Positions 1-5,984 of a stretch of 5,984 bases of DNA are shown here, piece by piece (the stretch's first letter is position 1; each line of letters starts with the position of its first letter). The position numbers and the translations under genes were made by a program. The DNA is from Piscirickettsiaceae bacterium (GTDB lineage: Bacteria > Pseudomonadota > Gammaproteobacteria > Nitrosococcales > Methylophagaceae), in contig JAUXFA010000084.1 of the NCBI GenBank assembly GCA_030620285.1, positions 1 through 5,984 of the forward strand, given 5' to 3'. The notes beneath the pieces are model-generated. The model ran no database searches. It saw only the letters and a list, made by a program, of their open reading frames with translations, and was not told where the DNA came from.

Positions 1-517
1 ATGCGTTAAATGCTGCAAGGCTGTTCATGATTTCTGCTTTTGCAGCATCAATATCTAACCAACCATCTACTTTGACCCATTTTTCTTTTTCAAGATCTTT
101 ATAGTGCTCAAAGAAATGAGCTATTTTATCTAACTTACGGGGTGAGATATCGTTGATATTTTTCACATGGTCATACATTTTGTCATGTGGCACAGCAACC
201 ACCTTAGCATCTTCACCAGACTCATCGGTCATCTTCAACATGCCCACAGGGCGACATTGCACTACTGAACCACTAATCAATGCATATGGACTCATTACTA
301 ATACATCAACCGGGTCACCATCATCAGACAAAGTGTGAGGGATATAACCGTAGTTACATGGATAAAACATAGCTGTATTCATAAAACGATCAACAAACAA
401 AGCACCTGTTTCTTTATCCACCTCATATTTGACCGGATCAGAATGAGAAGGAATTTCAATGATGACATTAATATCATCAGGAAGATTTTTACCTGAACCG
501 ACGCGGTCAAGATTCAT
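1..517 (-). CDS. ppa: Soluble family I inorganic pyrophosphatase, 3' end cut by window edge
   Basis: This cytosolic enzyme hydrolyses pyrophosphate to two phosphates and so pulls PPi-releasing biosynthetic reactions forward. The first 172 residues are visible from the ATG at 517-515; the stop lies beyond the left edge. E. coli Ppa has about 176 residues, so only a short tail should be missing. The reading closely parallels E. coli Ppa as I know it: FVDRF at 41-45, [10 protein letters not shown] at 52-61, and the signature DGDPVDVLV at 66-74 with metal-binding Asp66, Asp68 and Asp71. SGEDAK at 100-105 supplies Asp103, and [11 protein letters not shown] at 134-144 supplies the catalytic-site Tyr139 and Lys140. 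A loop near residue 113 is about three residues shorter than in E. coli. A GGAG ribosome site (526-529) lies 8 nt before the ATG. It follows the TSUP exporter on the same strand after a 94-bp gap that holds its own promoter. Family assignment is very secure. Confidence 0.97.
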   Translation of the reverse strand, partial: MNLDRVGSGKNLPDDINVIIEIPSHSDPVKYEVDKETGALFVDRFMNTAMFYPCNYGYIPHTLSDDGDPVDVLVMSPYALISGSVVQCRPVGMLKMTDESGEDAKVVAVPHDKMYDHVKNINDISPRKLDKIAHFFEHYKDLEKEKWVKVDGWLDIDAAKAEIMNSLAAFNA

Positions 518-553
518 ATGAAGTGCTCCAAATAGTGTTAAATAATCGCAACC

Positions 554-582
554 ATTATATAAGAAAACCACTTGTTTTTCAC
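554..582 (-). promoter_or_regulatory. Sigma-70-type promoter for ppa
   Basis: On the minus strand a perfect -10 hexamer TATAAT (559-554) is preceded, after 17 bp, by GTGAAA (582-577), which matches 4 of 6 bases of the -35 consensus. Transcription would start near 547, about 30 nt before the ppa ATG. It lies entirely after the stop codon of the exporter gene, so ppa can be expressed independently of it. Confidence 0.6.
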
Positions 583-611
583 GATTTGTTGTTCAAACAG
601 TTGATCTAAAA

Positions 612-1400
612 TTAACTGAATAGGTAAATAGCAATCACCAGTAATATGAATGAAAATAATCGTTTTAATATATTGACCGGTAAATGCTTAACCAATTTTG
701 CTCCCCAAAAGGAAAACAAGGTGCTAGTAGCGATAATACCCAAAAATGCCTGCCAATGAATAAAACCTGTTTGCCACACCGTCTTTGGTATTTCTTGTGT
801 TTGACCAAACACCATAAAACCGATTACTGCCGCAATGGATATCGCAAAACCACATGCTGCAGAGGTGCCAATCGCCCTGCGGATAGATTGTTTAGCCATG
901 ACTAAATAAGGCACCACTAACGAGCCTCCTCCTATCCCAACTAATGCTGAAATACAGCCTGCCAGAGTCGAAAACCCAAATATGGGTGCTCGATTAAGTA
1001 AAGAGGTGTCGACCGTAGGCACAACTGACCACCACATACTAATCGCCATTAAAAGTACATAAACAGCAAAACACTGTTGCAGCAATGAACTACTTAATAT
1101 CGTCGCGACAAAAGCACCCGCAAAGCTACCGATAACCAATCCCGGCGCCAATCGTTTGACCAATAACCAGTCAACATGGTGATCTTGGTGATGTGCGTAG
1201 CTAGATGACAGCGAAGTAATTGTAATCGTCATTAAAGATGTACCAATCGCCATATGAATAAGATATAACTCAGGTAAACCCTGCCAATTAAAAACAAATA
1301 ACAACGCCGGCACAATAATCAAACCACCACCCAAACCAAGCAATCCAGCAAAGATTCCTGTAAAGGCACCAATTAAGGCAAAAACAAACCACTCAATCAT
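612..1400 (-). CDS. TSUP (TauE/SafE, former DUF81) family membrane exporter
   Basis: A 262-residue inner-membrane protein made almost wholly of hydrophobic helices, of usual length for the TauE/SafE family. Members move small anions, mainly sulfite, sulfoacetate or other organosulfur compounds; the substrate cannot be read from this sequence. The internal duplication typical of the family is clear. The first half has GLLGLGGGLIIVP at 19-31 followed by AIGTS at 51-55; the second half has ALVGIGGGSLVVP at 152-164 followed by AIGTS at 176-180. A His-rich loop (HHQDHH, 70-75) precedes VDW where relatives usually carry basic residues. The ATG at 1400 has only a weak purine stretch upstream, but no later Met would keep the first helix intact. 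It is divergent from hppA, and no clear minus-strand promoter was found (a TTGTAA/TTTATA pair around 1493-1463 has a 19-bp spacer). It lies upstream of ppa on the same strand, and a sulfur role is only a family-level guess. Confidence 0.9.
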   Translation of the reverse strand: MIEWFVFALIGAFTGIFAGLLGLGGGLIIVPALLFVFNWQGLPELYLIHMAIGTSLMTITITSLSSSYAHHQDHHVDWLLVKRLAPGLVIGSFAGAFVATILSSSLLQQCFAVYVLLMAISMWWSVVPTVDTSLLNRAPIFGFSTLAGCISALVGIGGGSLVVPYLVMAKQSIRRAIGTSAACGFAISIAAVIGFMVFGQTQEIPKTVWQTGFIHWQAFLGIIATSTLFSFWGAKLVKHLPVNILKRLFSFILLVIAIYLFS

Positions 1401-1439
1401 AAATTATCTTATTCATTTTTTTACAAACAGACAGTTTAC

Positions 1440-1468
1440 TTTACACATTCCCTCGATACAGGTATAAA
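1440..1468 (+). promoter_or_regulatory. Sigma-70-type promoter for hppA
   Basis: TTTACA (1440-1445) and TATAAA (1463-1468) are separated by exactly 17 bp, and each matches 5 of 6 consensus bases. Transcription would begin near 1475, giving a leader of about 80 nt before the hppA ATG. I see no strong hairpin or riboswitch-like structure in that leader. Confidence 0.6.
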
Positions 1469-1540
1469 AAGTCTAGCAAGGAATGGTTTACAAAATTAGT
1501 ATTTACATCGTTACATCTTTTAATACACAACTAGAATAGT

Positions 1541-1544
1541 GAGG
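1541..1544 (+). promoter_or_regulatory. Ribosome binding site fixing the hppA start
   Basis: GAGG (within GTGAGG, 1539-1544) lies 9 nt before the ATG at 1554. The GTG at 1539 is in frame but is part of this Shine-Dalgarno element, so it is unlikely to be the initiation codon. Confidence 0.7.
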
Positions 1545-1553
1545 TTTGGCCCT

Positions 1554-3566
1554 ATGTCATCATTAAATTACCTGCCAGTATTACTGGGGGTTTTTGGTTT
1601 ATTTTGCGCGTTTTTGGTTTATAACAAAATGAAAGCAGCGCCAGCAGGAACAGGAAAAGTCATTGAAATTGGCGACCAAATCCATTTAGGCGCAATGGTA
1701 TTTATGAAAGCAGAATATTCTCGCCTCGCTATTTTTTGTGTGGTTTGTATTGCTGCGCTGGGCCTTTCCGATCTAGGTTGGAATACTGCCTTTGCCTTTT
1801 TTCTAGGCGCTATTTGTTCAGGTAGTGCAGGGTATATTGGTATGTATTCAGCTACCCAAGCAAATGTTCGCACCGCTACAGCGGCTAAAGAACAAGGTGC
1901 ATCAGAAGCATTAACAGTCGCCTTCTTTGGTGGCTCAATTATGGGACTAACCGTTGCATCAATGGGACTCTTAGGCTTAGGTCTATTGTATCTAGTCTTT
2001 GGTGGTGATCCACATACTGCTCATGTCCTTCATGGCTTCGGTATGGGCGCATCTTCAGTTGCCCTATTCTCACGTGTGGGTGGCGGTATTTTCACCAAAA
2101 GTGCCGATGTTGGTGCAGATTTAGTCGGTAAAATTGAAGCCGGCATCCCAGAAGATGATCCTCGTAATCCAGGTGTTATCGCTGATAACGTAGGCGATAA
2201 TGTCGGTGATGTTGCCGGTATGGGTTCTGATATCTTCGAATCTTACTGTGGTTCAATGATTGCGAGTATTGCAATTGCTGCCACTATGAGTGCAGCTGCT
2301 ATTGCAACATTGGCGAGCAGTCAAGAAGTATTAATGTTTATGCCGTTAGCACTAGCATCAATTGGTTTGCTTTGTTCAATTGCCGGTATTTATGCAGTTA
2401 AAGTTTTCTCAGCTAAAAGCCCTGAAGTAGCATTACGCATTGGTACTATGGGTGCATCAGTACTCTTTATCGGTGTTGCCTACCTCCTTATTATTCAATT
2501 AGGCGGTACCGTTGATTTATGGATAGCAGTTCTTACTGGTGCTATTGGCGGGATTATCATCGGTTTAGTGACTGAATATTACACTGGTGGAGCACCTGTC
2601 AGAAAGCTTGCTAAAGATGGTGAAACAGGTCCTGCTACCGTCCTTATCAGTGGTTTGGCATTAGGTATGGAATCTGTTGCTATACCCGTTCTGACTATTG
2701 CAGGAATCATCTTTATATCCAGTGCTTATGCTGGTCTTTATGGTGTTGGTATTGCTGCTGTCGGTATGCTGGCTACAGTGGGCGTCACCATGGCAATTGA
2801 TGCCTATGGTCCTGTTGCCGACAATGCTGGTGGTATTGCTGAAATGGCTGAAATGGGTGAGCAAACCCGTGAAATTACCGACTCTTTAGATGAGTTAGGC
2901 AATACAACCGCTGCTATCGGTAAAGGTTTTGCCATTGGCGCTGCTGCGTTAGCAGCCTTAGCACTAATCAGTGCTTATATTGAAACAATTAACCAAGGTA
3001 ACGCTGATTTCCAATTACTAATCAATGATCCTATTGTATTAGTGGGTATGTTCCTTGGCGGTATTTTCCCATTCCTAGTCAGTGCAATGACGATGAGGGC
3101 TGTGGGTGATGCTGCTTTCGATATGATCCACGAAATTCGTCGCCAATTTAGAGAAATCCCTGGTTTATTAGAGGGCACCGCACAACCTGATACTGCTCGT
3201 TGTGTCGATATTGCAACTAAAGCAGCATTAAATAAAATGATCATGCCTGGCGTATTAGCTGTTGGCGCACCGGTTGTTGTTGGTTTTGGCCTTGGTCCTG
3301 AAGCTTTAGGCGGTATGTTAGGTGGTGCTTTAATTTGCTGTGTCATGATGGCTCTTATGATGGCTAATGCTGGTGGTGCATGGGATAACGCTAAGAAACA
3401 CGTTGAGAAAGGCAATCTTGGTGGCAAAGGTTCCGATGTGCATACTGCCGTAGTAGTCGGTGACACTGTAGGTGATCCATTAAAAGATACTTCAGGCCCA
3501 GCGATGAATATCTTAATCAATGTAATGGCAATTGTTAGTTTGGTTATTGCACCGTTACTTGTCTAA
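1554..3566 (+). CDS. hppA: Membrane-bound ion-pumping pyrophosphatase, K+-dependent type
   Basis: This integral membrane enzyme couples PPi hydrolysis to H+ or Na+ export. Counting from the ATG at 1554 it has 670 residues, usual for bacterial members with 16 membrane helices. The Mg-PPi site is complete: D-x7-K-x-E at 185-195 ([11 protein letters not shown]), DNVGDNVGD at 211-219, DAYGPVADN at 416-424, [11 protein letters not shown] at 605-615 and [14 protein letters not shown] at 636-649. [10 protein letters not shown] at 449-458 has Ala453 and Gly456 where K+-independent enzymes carry Lys and Thr, indicating a K+-dependent enzyme. In helix 6, D226-I-F-E229-S230 places the gate Glu as in the Na+ pump of Thermotoga maritima rather than four residues later as in plant H+ pumps, but some H+ pumps share this, so the ion is left open. 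Asn656 occupies the position of the conserved gate Lys (K742 in mung bean). The gene has its own promoter and terminator and is monocistronic. Confidence 0.96.
   Translation: MSSLNYLPVLLGVFGLFCAFLVYNKMKAAPAGTGKVIEIGDQIHLGAMVFMKAEYSRLAIFCVVCIAALGLSDLGWNTAFAFFLGAICSGSAGYIGMYSATQANVRTATAAKEQGASEALTVAFFGGSIMGLTVASMGLLGLGLLYLVFGGDPHTAHVLHGFGMGASSVALFSRVGGGIFTKSADVGADLVGKIEAGIPEDDPRNPGVIADNVGDNVGDVAGMGSDIFESYCGSMIASIAIAATMSAAAIATLASSQEVLMFMPLALASIGLLCSIAGIYAVKVFSAKSPEVALRIGTMGASVLFIGVAYLLIIQLGGTVDLWIAVLTGAIGGIIIGLVTEYYTGGAPVRKLAKDGETGPATVLISGLALGMESVAIPVLTIAGIIFISSAYAGLYGVGIAAVGMLATVGVTMAIDAYGPVADNAGGIAEMAEMGEQTREITDSLDELGNTTAAIGKGFAIGAAALAALALISAYIETINQGNADFQLLINDPIVLVGMFLGGIFPFLVSAMTMRAVGDAAFDMIHEIRRQFREIPGLLEGTAQPDTARCVDIATKAALNKMIMPGVLAVGAPVVVGFGLGPEALGGMLGGALICCVMMALMMANAGGAWDNAKKHVEKGNLGGKGSDVHTAVVVGDTVGDPLKDTSGPAMNILINVMAIVSLVIAPLLV
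1590..1622 (+). repeat. 13-bp perfect direct repeat inside hppA
   Basis: GTTTTTGGTTTAT occurs at 1590-1602 and again at 1610-1622, 20 bp apart. The copies are read in different frames (VFGL and FLVY) within the first membrane helix. The offset is not a multiple of three, so recombination or slippage between copies would break the gene. It may simply reflect T-rich codons for hydrophobic residues. Confidence 0.5.
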
Positions 3567-3588
3567 ATTTCATTTAGCGTAGCATACC

Positions 3589-3622
3589 AAAAAGGCCACG
3601 GTTATCGTGGCCTTTTTGTTTT
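3589..3622 (+). terminator. Rho-independent terminator of hppA
   Basis: A perfect 7-bp GC-rich stem, GGCCACG (3594-3600) and CGTGGCC (3606-3612), closes a GTTAT loop. It is extended by five A-T pairs and followed by a T-rich tract through 3622. It starts 22 nt after the hppA stop and separates that gene from the iron operon. The A-run on the left could also let it work weakly in the other direction. Confidence 0.93.
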
Positions 3623-3634
3623 CATAATTAAATA

Positions 3635-3663
3635 TTGTACTGCTTGATCAAAACCTATATGAT
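3635..3663 (+). promoter_or_regulatory. Candidate promoter of feoAB
   Basis: TTGTAC (3635-3640) and TATGAT (3658-3663) are 17 bp apart. The -10 matches 5 of 6 consensus bases and the -35 only 3 of 6. A second pairing, TTGATC (3644-3649) with CATTAT (3667-3672), is also possible. In either case the -10 lies in or touches the Fur box, so the exact choice does not alter the expected repression. Confidence 0.4.
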
Positions 3664-3674
3664 AATCATTATCA
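3655..3674 (+). promoter_or_regulatory. Fur box controlling feoAB
   Basis: The 15-bp sequence TGATAATCATTATCA (3660-3674) is a perfect 7-1-7 inverted repeat identical to the classical Fur core. Over the 19-bp consensus ending at 3673 it matches 15 positions, including all of the last 13. It lies about 20 bp before the feoA ATG and overlaps the candidate -10, so iron-loaded Fur should block transcription when iron is plentiful. Confidence 0.9.
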
Positions 3675-3692
3675 TTTAGATTTGAGTGCGCA

Positions 3693-3932
3693 ATGACAAC
3701 ACCACAATTACAACTTTTATCCTCTCTTGCTGCAGGTCAAACTGCGACAGTCCGAGCATTACATGCTGATTCTGGATTTCAATTCCGGTTAAATGCATTG
3801 GGGTTTCGCATTGGCAAACCAATTCAAGTTGTTCGCACTGCTCCTTTCAATGGCCCTCTTCACCTCAAGCTCGGCAATACCGAAGTTATGTTACGTCAAC
3901 AAGATGCCGACAACATTGAAGTGCTGATGTGA
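3693..3932 (+). CDS. feoA: FeoA, small SH3-like partner of ferrous iron transporter
   Basis: A 79-residue cytoplasmic protein with the FeoA domain, a small SH3-like beta barrel required for Fe2+ uptake by FeoB, probably through contact with its cytosolic part. The family pattern is clear: LNALGFRIGKPIQVVRTAPF at 33-52 corresponds to the usual LG-x-x-x-G-x-x-[IV]-x-V segment, followed by GPLHLKLGNTEVMLRQQDA at 54-72 and a closing NIEV. There is no signal or membrane segment. The ATG at 3693 follows a modest TTGAG ribosome site 6 nt upstream. The last bases overlap the feoB start by 4 bp, so the two are co-transcribed and probably translationally coupled. It is the first gene after the Fur box. 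Confidence 0.94.
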   Translation: MTTPQLQLLSSLAAGQTATVRALHADSGFQFRLNALGFRIGKPIQVVRTAPFNGPLHLKLGNTEVMLRQQDADNIEVLM

Positions 3933-5716
3933 AACGCATTGCCTTAATTGGCATGCCCAACGCGGGTAAATCAACCTTATTTAACCGTATGAGTGGCGCC
4001 AGTGCCAAAGTAGCTAACTGGCCGGGGGTCACGGTCGATTTACTGAGTGCAAAACTACTTTTAGCCGGCGATATGACTGAACTAATCGATTTGCCCGGCA
4101 TTTATGATCTGCACGGCTTCTCTGATGATGAACAAGTCGTCCGACATTTTCTCTGTCATAACACCATTGATCTGGTTCTTATTGTTGCCAATGCAACACA
4201 AATAGATCGACAATTAACACTGGCGTTACAATTAAAATCTCTAGGACTGCCTGCGGTATTACTACTCAATATGGCTGATGAAGCCAAAAATATGGGCATC
4301 ACAATTGATACCCAGAAATTAGGTGAAGACTTAGGCTATCCGACCACATTACTAAGTGCTAAATATGGTCAAGGTTATAGCGAAGCCTACCAGCTTATAG
4401 AAACTGAATTACAAACCAGTAAATCTATTGCAACACTCTCTTTAGAAAAAGGTTTTGCGGTAGATCAACAAGTCGAAGATAAATTAGACCAAATTATTCG
4501 CCATAGTGTCGATGCTCCTATTCAGACCAGCCATTCTCTTACGGAAAAGATAGATAAAATAATGTTACATCCCTGGTTAGGATTACCATTATTTTTTGCT
4601 GTTATGTATCTCATGTTTGAAGCTGTTTACACGATTGGCGCTCCTTTACAAGATGCTGTGGCATGGCTATTAGAAGCCTTTCGAGATCTGGCTCTAGCAC
4701 CACTATTCGCAAGCCTGCCTACACTGCTAAATAGTTTCTTATTAGAAGGTGTGTTTAATGGTGTCGCTACCGTTGCCTCTTTTGTGCCCATTGTGATTAT
4801 CTTCTTTTTATTTATGGCCATTATCGAAGACAGCGGCTATCTATCCCGAGCAGCATTCTTAATGGATGCATTAATGACTCGACTCGGATTAGATGGTCGT
4901 AGTTTTGTGATGTTATTAATGGGTTTTGGTTGTAATGTGCCTGCCTTAATGGGAACCAGAACCATGCGTAGCCGTGGTTTACGATTATTGACTATGTTAG
5001 TTATTCCTTTCTCTCTCTGTAGTGCACGATTACAAGTATTTGTCTTTATGACCACCGCCTTATTTGCACCAAGTCAGGCTCCACTGGTGTTATTTAGTCT
5101 TTATCTAATGACGTTTGCCGTTGTGATTCTCACGGCCTTATTATTTAAAGGTCAATTCAATAGTCAAGAACCTTTTGCACTTGAATTACCACCCTATCGC
5201 TTCCCGACATTTCGGCAAATGATATTGCGCGGCTGGCATGAAATCAGTCATTTCTTACATCGTGCAACTAAATTCATCACTATTGGGGTCATTCTTGTCT
5301 GGATATTAACCAATATGCCCTATGGTGTTGAACCCGCAAGTGCCGCCAGTTGGTCAGGATGGATTGGCGAATTCTTATCACCGATTTTATCACCTGCAGG
5401 CATCAATCCAGAACTAACAGTAGCATTGATATTTGGATTTGTTGCCAAAGAAATTGTGATAGGTGCTTTAGCGGTTATTTATGGCTTAGAAGGCACATCA
5501 TTAATGCAAGGTATTGCTCAACAAATAGACTGGGTGCAAGCCTATAGCTTTATGCTGTTTACACTAATTTATACACCCTGTTTGGCAACTATTGCCACGC
5601 TACGTGCCGAAGCCAAGACAGCTTGGTATACCGCCTTATCATTAGCTTGGCCACTGACTTTAGCGTGGTGTATTAGTACCGGTTTTTATCAAATAGCACG
5701 CTATTTAGGCTATTGA
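3929..5716 (+). CDS. feoB: FeoB, ferrous iron transporter with GTPase domain (compact form)
   Basis: This inner-membrane Fe2+ importer has an N-terminal G domain. All G motifs are present: G1 GMPNAGKS at 8-15, G2 Thr35 in GVTVD, G3 DLPG at 54-57, G4 NMAD at 114-117 and G5 SAK at 143-145. Membrane helices begin near 213 (HPWLGLP) and run to the C-terminus. Family pore elements are seen: EDSGY at 300-304, GFGCNVP at 332-338 with Cys335, PFSLCSARL at 360-368 with Cys364, AKE at 506-508, and YTPC ending at Cys551. At 595 residues it is clearly shorter than E. coli FeoB (773). The segment between G domain and first helix (about 150-210) is only some 60 residues, so the helical GDI region is reduced, and no Cys-rich tail is present. 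Translation starts at GTG 3929, inside the feoA stop (GTGA overlap); the next Met lies inside G1, ruling it out. No feoC follows. Confidence 0.95.
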   Translation: MKRIALIGMPNAGKSTLFNRMSGASAKVANWPGVTVDLLSAKLLLAGDMTELIDLPGIYDLHGFSDDEQVVRHFLCHNTIDLVLIVANATQIDRQLTLALQLKSLGLPAVLLLNMADEAKNMGITIDTQKLGEDLGYPTTLLSAKYGQGYSEAYQLIETELQTSKSIATLSLEKGFAVDQQVEDKLDQIIRHSVDAPIQTSHSLTEKIDKIMLHPWLGLPLFFAVMYLMFEAVYTIGAPLQDAVAWLLEAFRDLALAPLFASLPTLLNSFLLEGVFNGVATVASFVPIVIIFFLFMAIIEDSGYLSRAAFLMDALMTRLGLDGRSFVMLLMGFGCNVPALMGTRTMRSRGLRLLTMLVIPFSLCSARLQVFVFMTTALFAPSQAPLVLFSLYLMTFAVVILTALLFKGQFNSQEPFALELPPYRFPTFRQMILRGWHEISHFLHRATKFITIGVILVWILTNMPYGVEPASAASWSGWIGEFLSPILSPAGINPELTVALIFGFVAKEIVIGALAVIYGLEGTSLMQGIAQQIDWVQAYSFMLFTLIYTPCLATIATLRAEAKTAWYTALSLAWPLTLAWCISTGFYQIARYLGY

Positions 5717-5738
5717 TTTTTCCATTAAAACCAATTAT

Positions 5739-5921
5739 TTATACTGGCTTATCCGTTCCCCACGAGGTTGCACTTCCTCTGCGATCCTTGCCTGATCGAC
5801 GATCTTCTTTATCAATCTCAAACCGAATCATGTCACGTTGGTCGTGACCTGAACGACGTTCGCCTTTACGCTTTTCCTCACCCATATATTTTTCCTCTTC
5901 CGAATTCTCTGCATTAGTCAT
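5739..5921 (-). CDS. Small Arg-rich hydrophilic protein with duplicated RRSG motif, unknown function
   Basis: A 60-residue cytoplasmic protein with no membrane segment or signal; I do not recognise a functional family. The N-terminus is acidic (EEEK). The core is strongly charged and holds an imperfect repeat, ERRSGHDQRD at 21-30 and DRRSGKDRRG at 40-49, spaced 19 residues apart and separated by MIRFEIDKE. Paired RRS-x-x-DRR segments of this sort occur in short bacterial hypothetical proteins and near PilZ or GGDEF domains, but no such domain is present here. Coding is supported by a GGGAGG ribosome site 9 nt before the ATG and a TTGACA -35 element further upstream. Met13 is a second possible start with its own GAGG 8 nt upstream. 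It converges on feoB with only 22 bp between the stop codons. Nucleic-acid or nucleotide binding by the Arg clusters is a guess only. Confidence 0.72.
   Translation of the reverse strand: MTNAENSEEEKYMGEEKRKGERRSGHDQRDMIRFEIDKEDRRSGKDRRGSATSWGTDKPV
5894..5897 (-). promoter_or_regulatory. Internal ribosome site for alternative start at Met13
   Basis: On the minus strand GAGG (within AAGAGG) lies 8 nt before the in-frame ATG at 5885-5883. It could give a 48-residue form of the small Arg-rich protein lacking the acidic N-terminus. The codons for the Glu-rich stretch could also produce this by chance. Confidence 0.3.
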
Positions 5922-5930
5922 AATGCTTTA

Positions 5931-5936
5931 CCTCCC
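5931..5936 (-). promoter_or_regulatory. Strong ribosome binding site of the small Arg-rich protein
   Basis: GGGAGG on the minus strand, 9 nt before the ATG at 5921. It is the closest match to the Shine-Dalgarno consensus seen in the window and the main evidence that this short frame is a real gene. Confidence 0.75.
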
Positions 5937-5954
5937 TTTAATCTCAATACTAAA

Positions 5955-5982
5955 ATTACTCTTTCCCTAGTGTATATGTCAA
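5955..5982 (-). promoter_or_regulatory. Candidate promoter of the small Arg-rich protein
   Basis: A perfect TTGACA (5982-5977) on the minus strand is followed after 16 bp by AGTAAT (5960-5955), a 4 of 6 match to the -10 consensus. Transcription would start near 5948, about 27 nt before the ATG. The right edge of the window cuts close to the -35, so upstream elements cannot be judged. Confidence 0.45.
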
Positions 5983-5984
5983 TA

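Noticed and set aside
153..338. 61-codon plus-strand frame at the left end
   Set aside because: It is antisense to the ppa active-site region, which is clearly coding on the minus strand.
684..905. 73-codon plus-strand frame inside the TSUP gene
   Set aside because: Antisense shadow of the exporter, with no ribosome site and no recognisable motif.
1461..1493. Minus-strand promoter for the TSUP gene (TTGTAA with TTTATA)
   Set aside because: The spacer is 19 bp and no better pairing was found; the elements also overlap the stronger plus-strand hppA promoter.
1539..1553. GTG start for hppA at 1539, adding five residues
   Set aside because: The GTG overlaps the GTGAGG ribosome site that serves the ATG at 1554, and it has no ribosome site of its own at proper spacing.
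1475..1553. Riboswitch or structured leader upstream of hppA
   Set aside because: The leader is short, AT-rich and shows no stable stem or known riboswitch core that I can see.
2975..3520. 181-codon open frame on the minus strand inside hppA
   Set aside because: It lies opposite strongly conserved hppA sequence, has Pro/Thr/Ile-rich content typical of an antisense shadow, and matches no family I know.
5713..5734. Possible hairpin between feoB and the small convergent gene (TTGATTTT / AAAACCAA)
   Set aside because: The stem is AT-rich with one mismatch on the plus strand (a G-U pair on the minus), and no convincing T-tract follows on either strand, so I do not call a terminator.

Overview
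The window is ordinary chromosomal bacterial DNA, moderately AT-rich and densely coded. It looks gammaproteobacterial: the soluble pyrophosphatase is close to the E. coli type, the sigma-70-like promoters are clean, and a classical Fur box precedes feoAB. A marine, methylotrophic or sulfur-oxidising lineage would fit the combination of membrane pyrophosphatase, TSUP exporter and compact FeoB, but that is inference and no genus is claimed.

Layout from left to right. (1) Minus strand, cut by the left edge: ppa, the cytosolic family I inorganic pyrophosphatase, with its own promoter. (2) Minus strand, upstream of ppa: a two-repeat TSUP (TauE/SafE) membrane exporter. (3) A divergent intergenic region of about 150 bp with a well-formed plus-strand promoter. 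(4) Plus strand: hppA, a complete membrane-bound ion-pumping pyrophosphatase with K+-dependent signatures, ended by a strong rho-independent terminator. (5) Plus strand: a Fur box, then feoA-feoB overlapping by 4 bp (ferrous iron uptake); feoB starts at GTG and is a compact form. (6) Minus strand, converging on feoB: a 60-residue, very hydrophilic Arg-rich protein with a duplicated RRSG-x-D motif and two well-placed Shine-Dalgarno sites, not assigned to a function.

Two themes stand out. The first is pyrophosphate: a soluble enzyme that wastes PPi energy and a membrane enzyme that conserves it as an ion gradient sit about 1 kb apart on divergent strands. The second is iron: feoAB forms a self-contained, Fur-controlled operon insulated from hppA by the terminator. 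I see no mobile element, CRISPR array, tRNA, rRNA or defence system, and no convincing wholly new system. The points most worth a second look are the Asn at the position of the conserved ion-gate Lys near the C-terminus of HppA, the shortened region between the G domain and the membrane in FeoB, and the small repeat protein at the right end.
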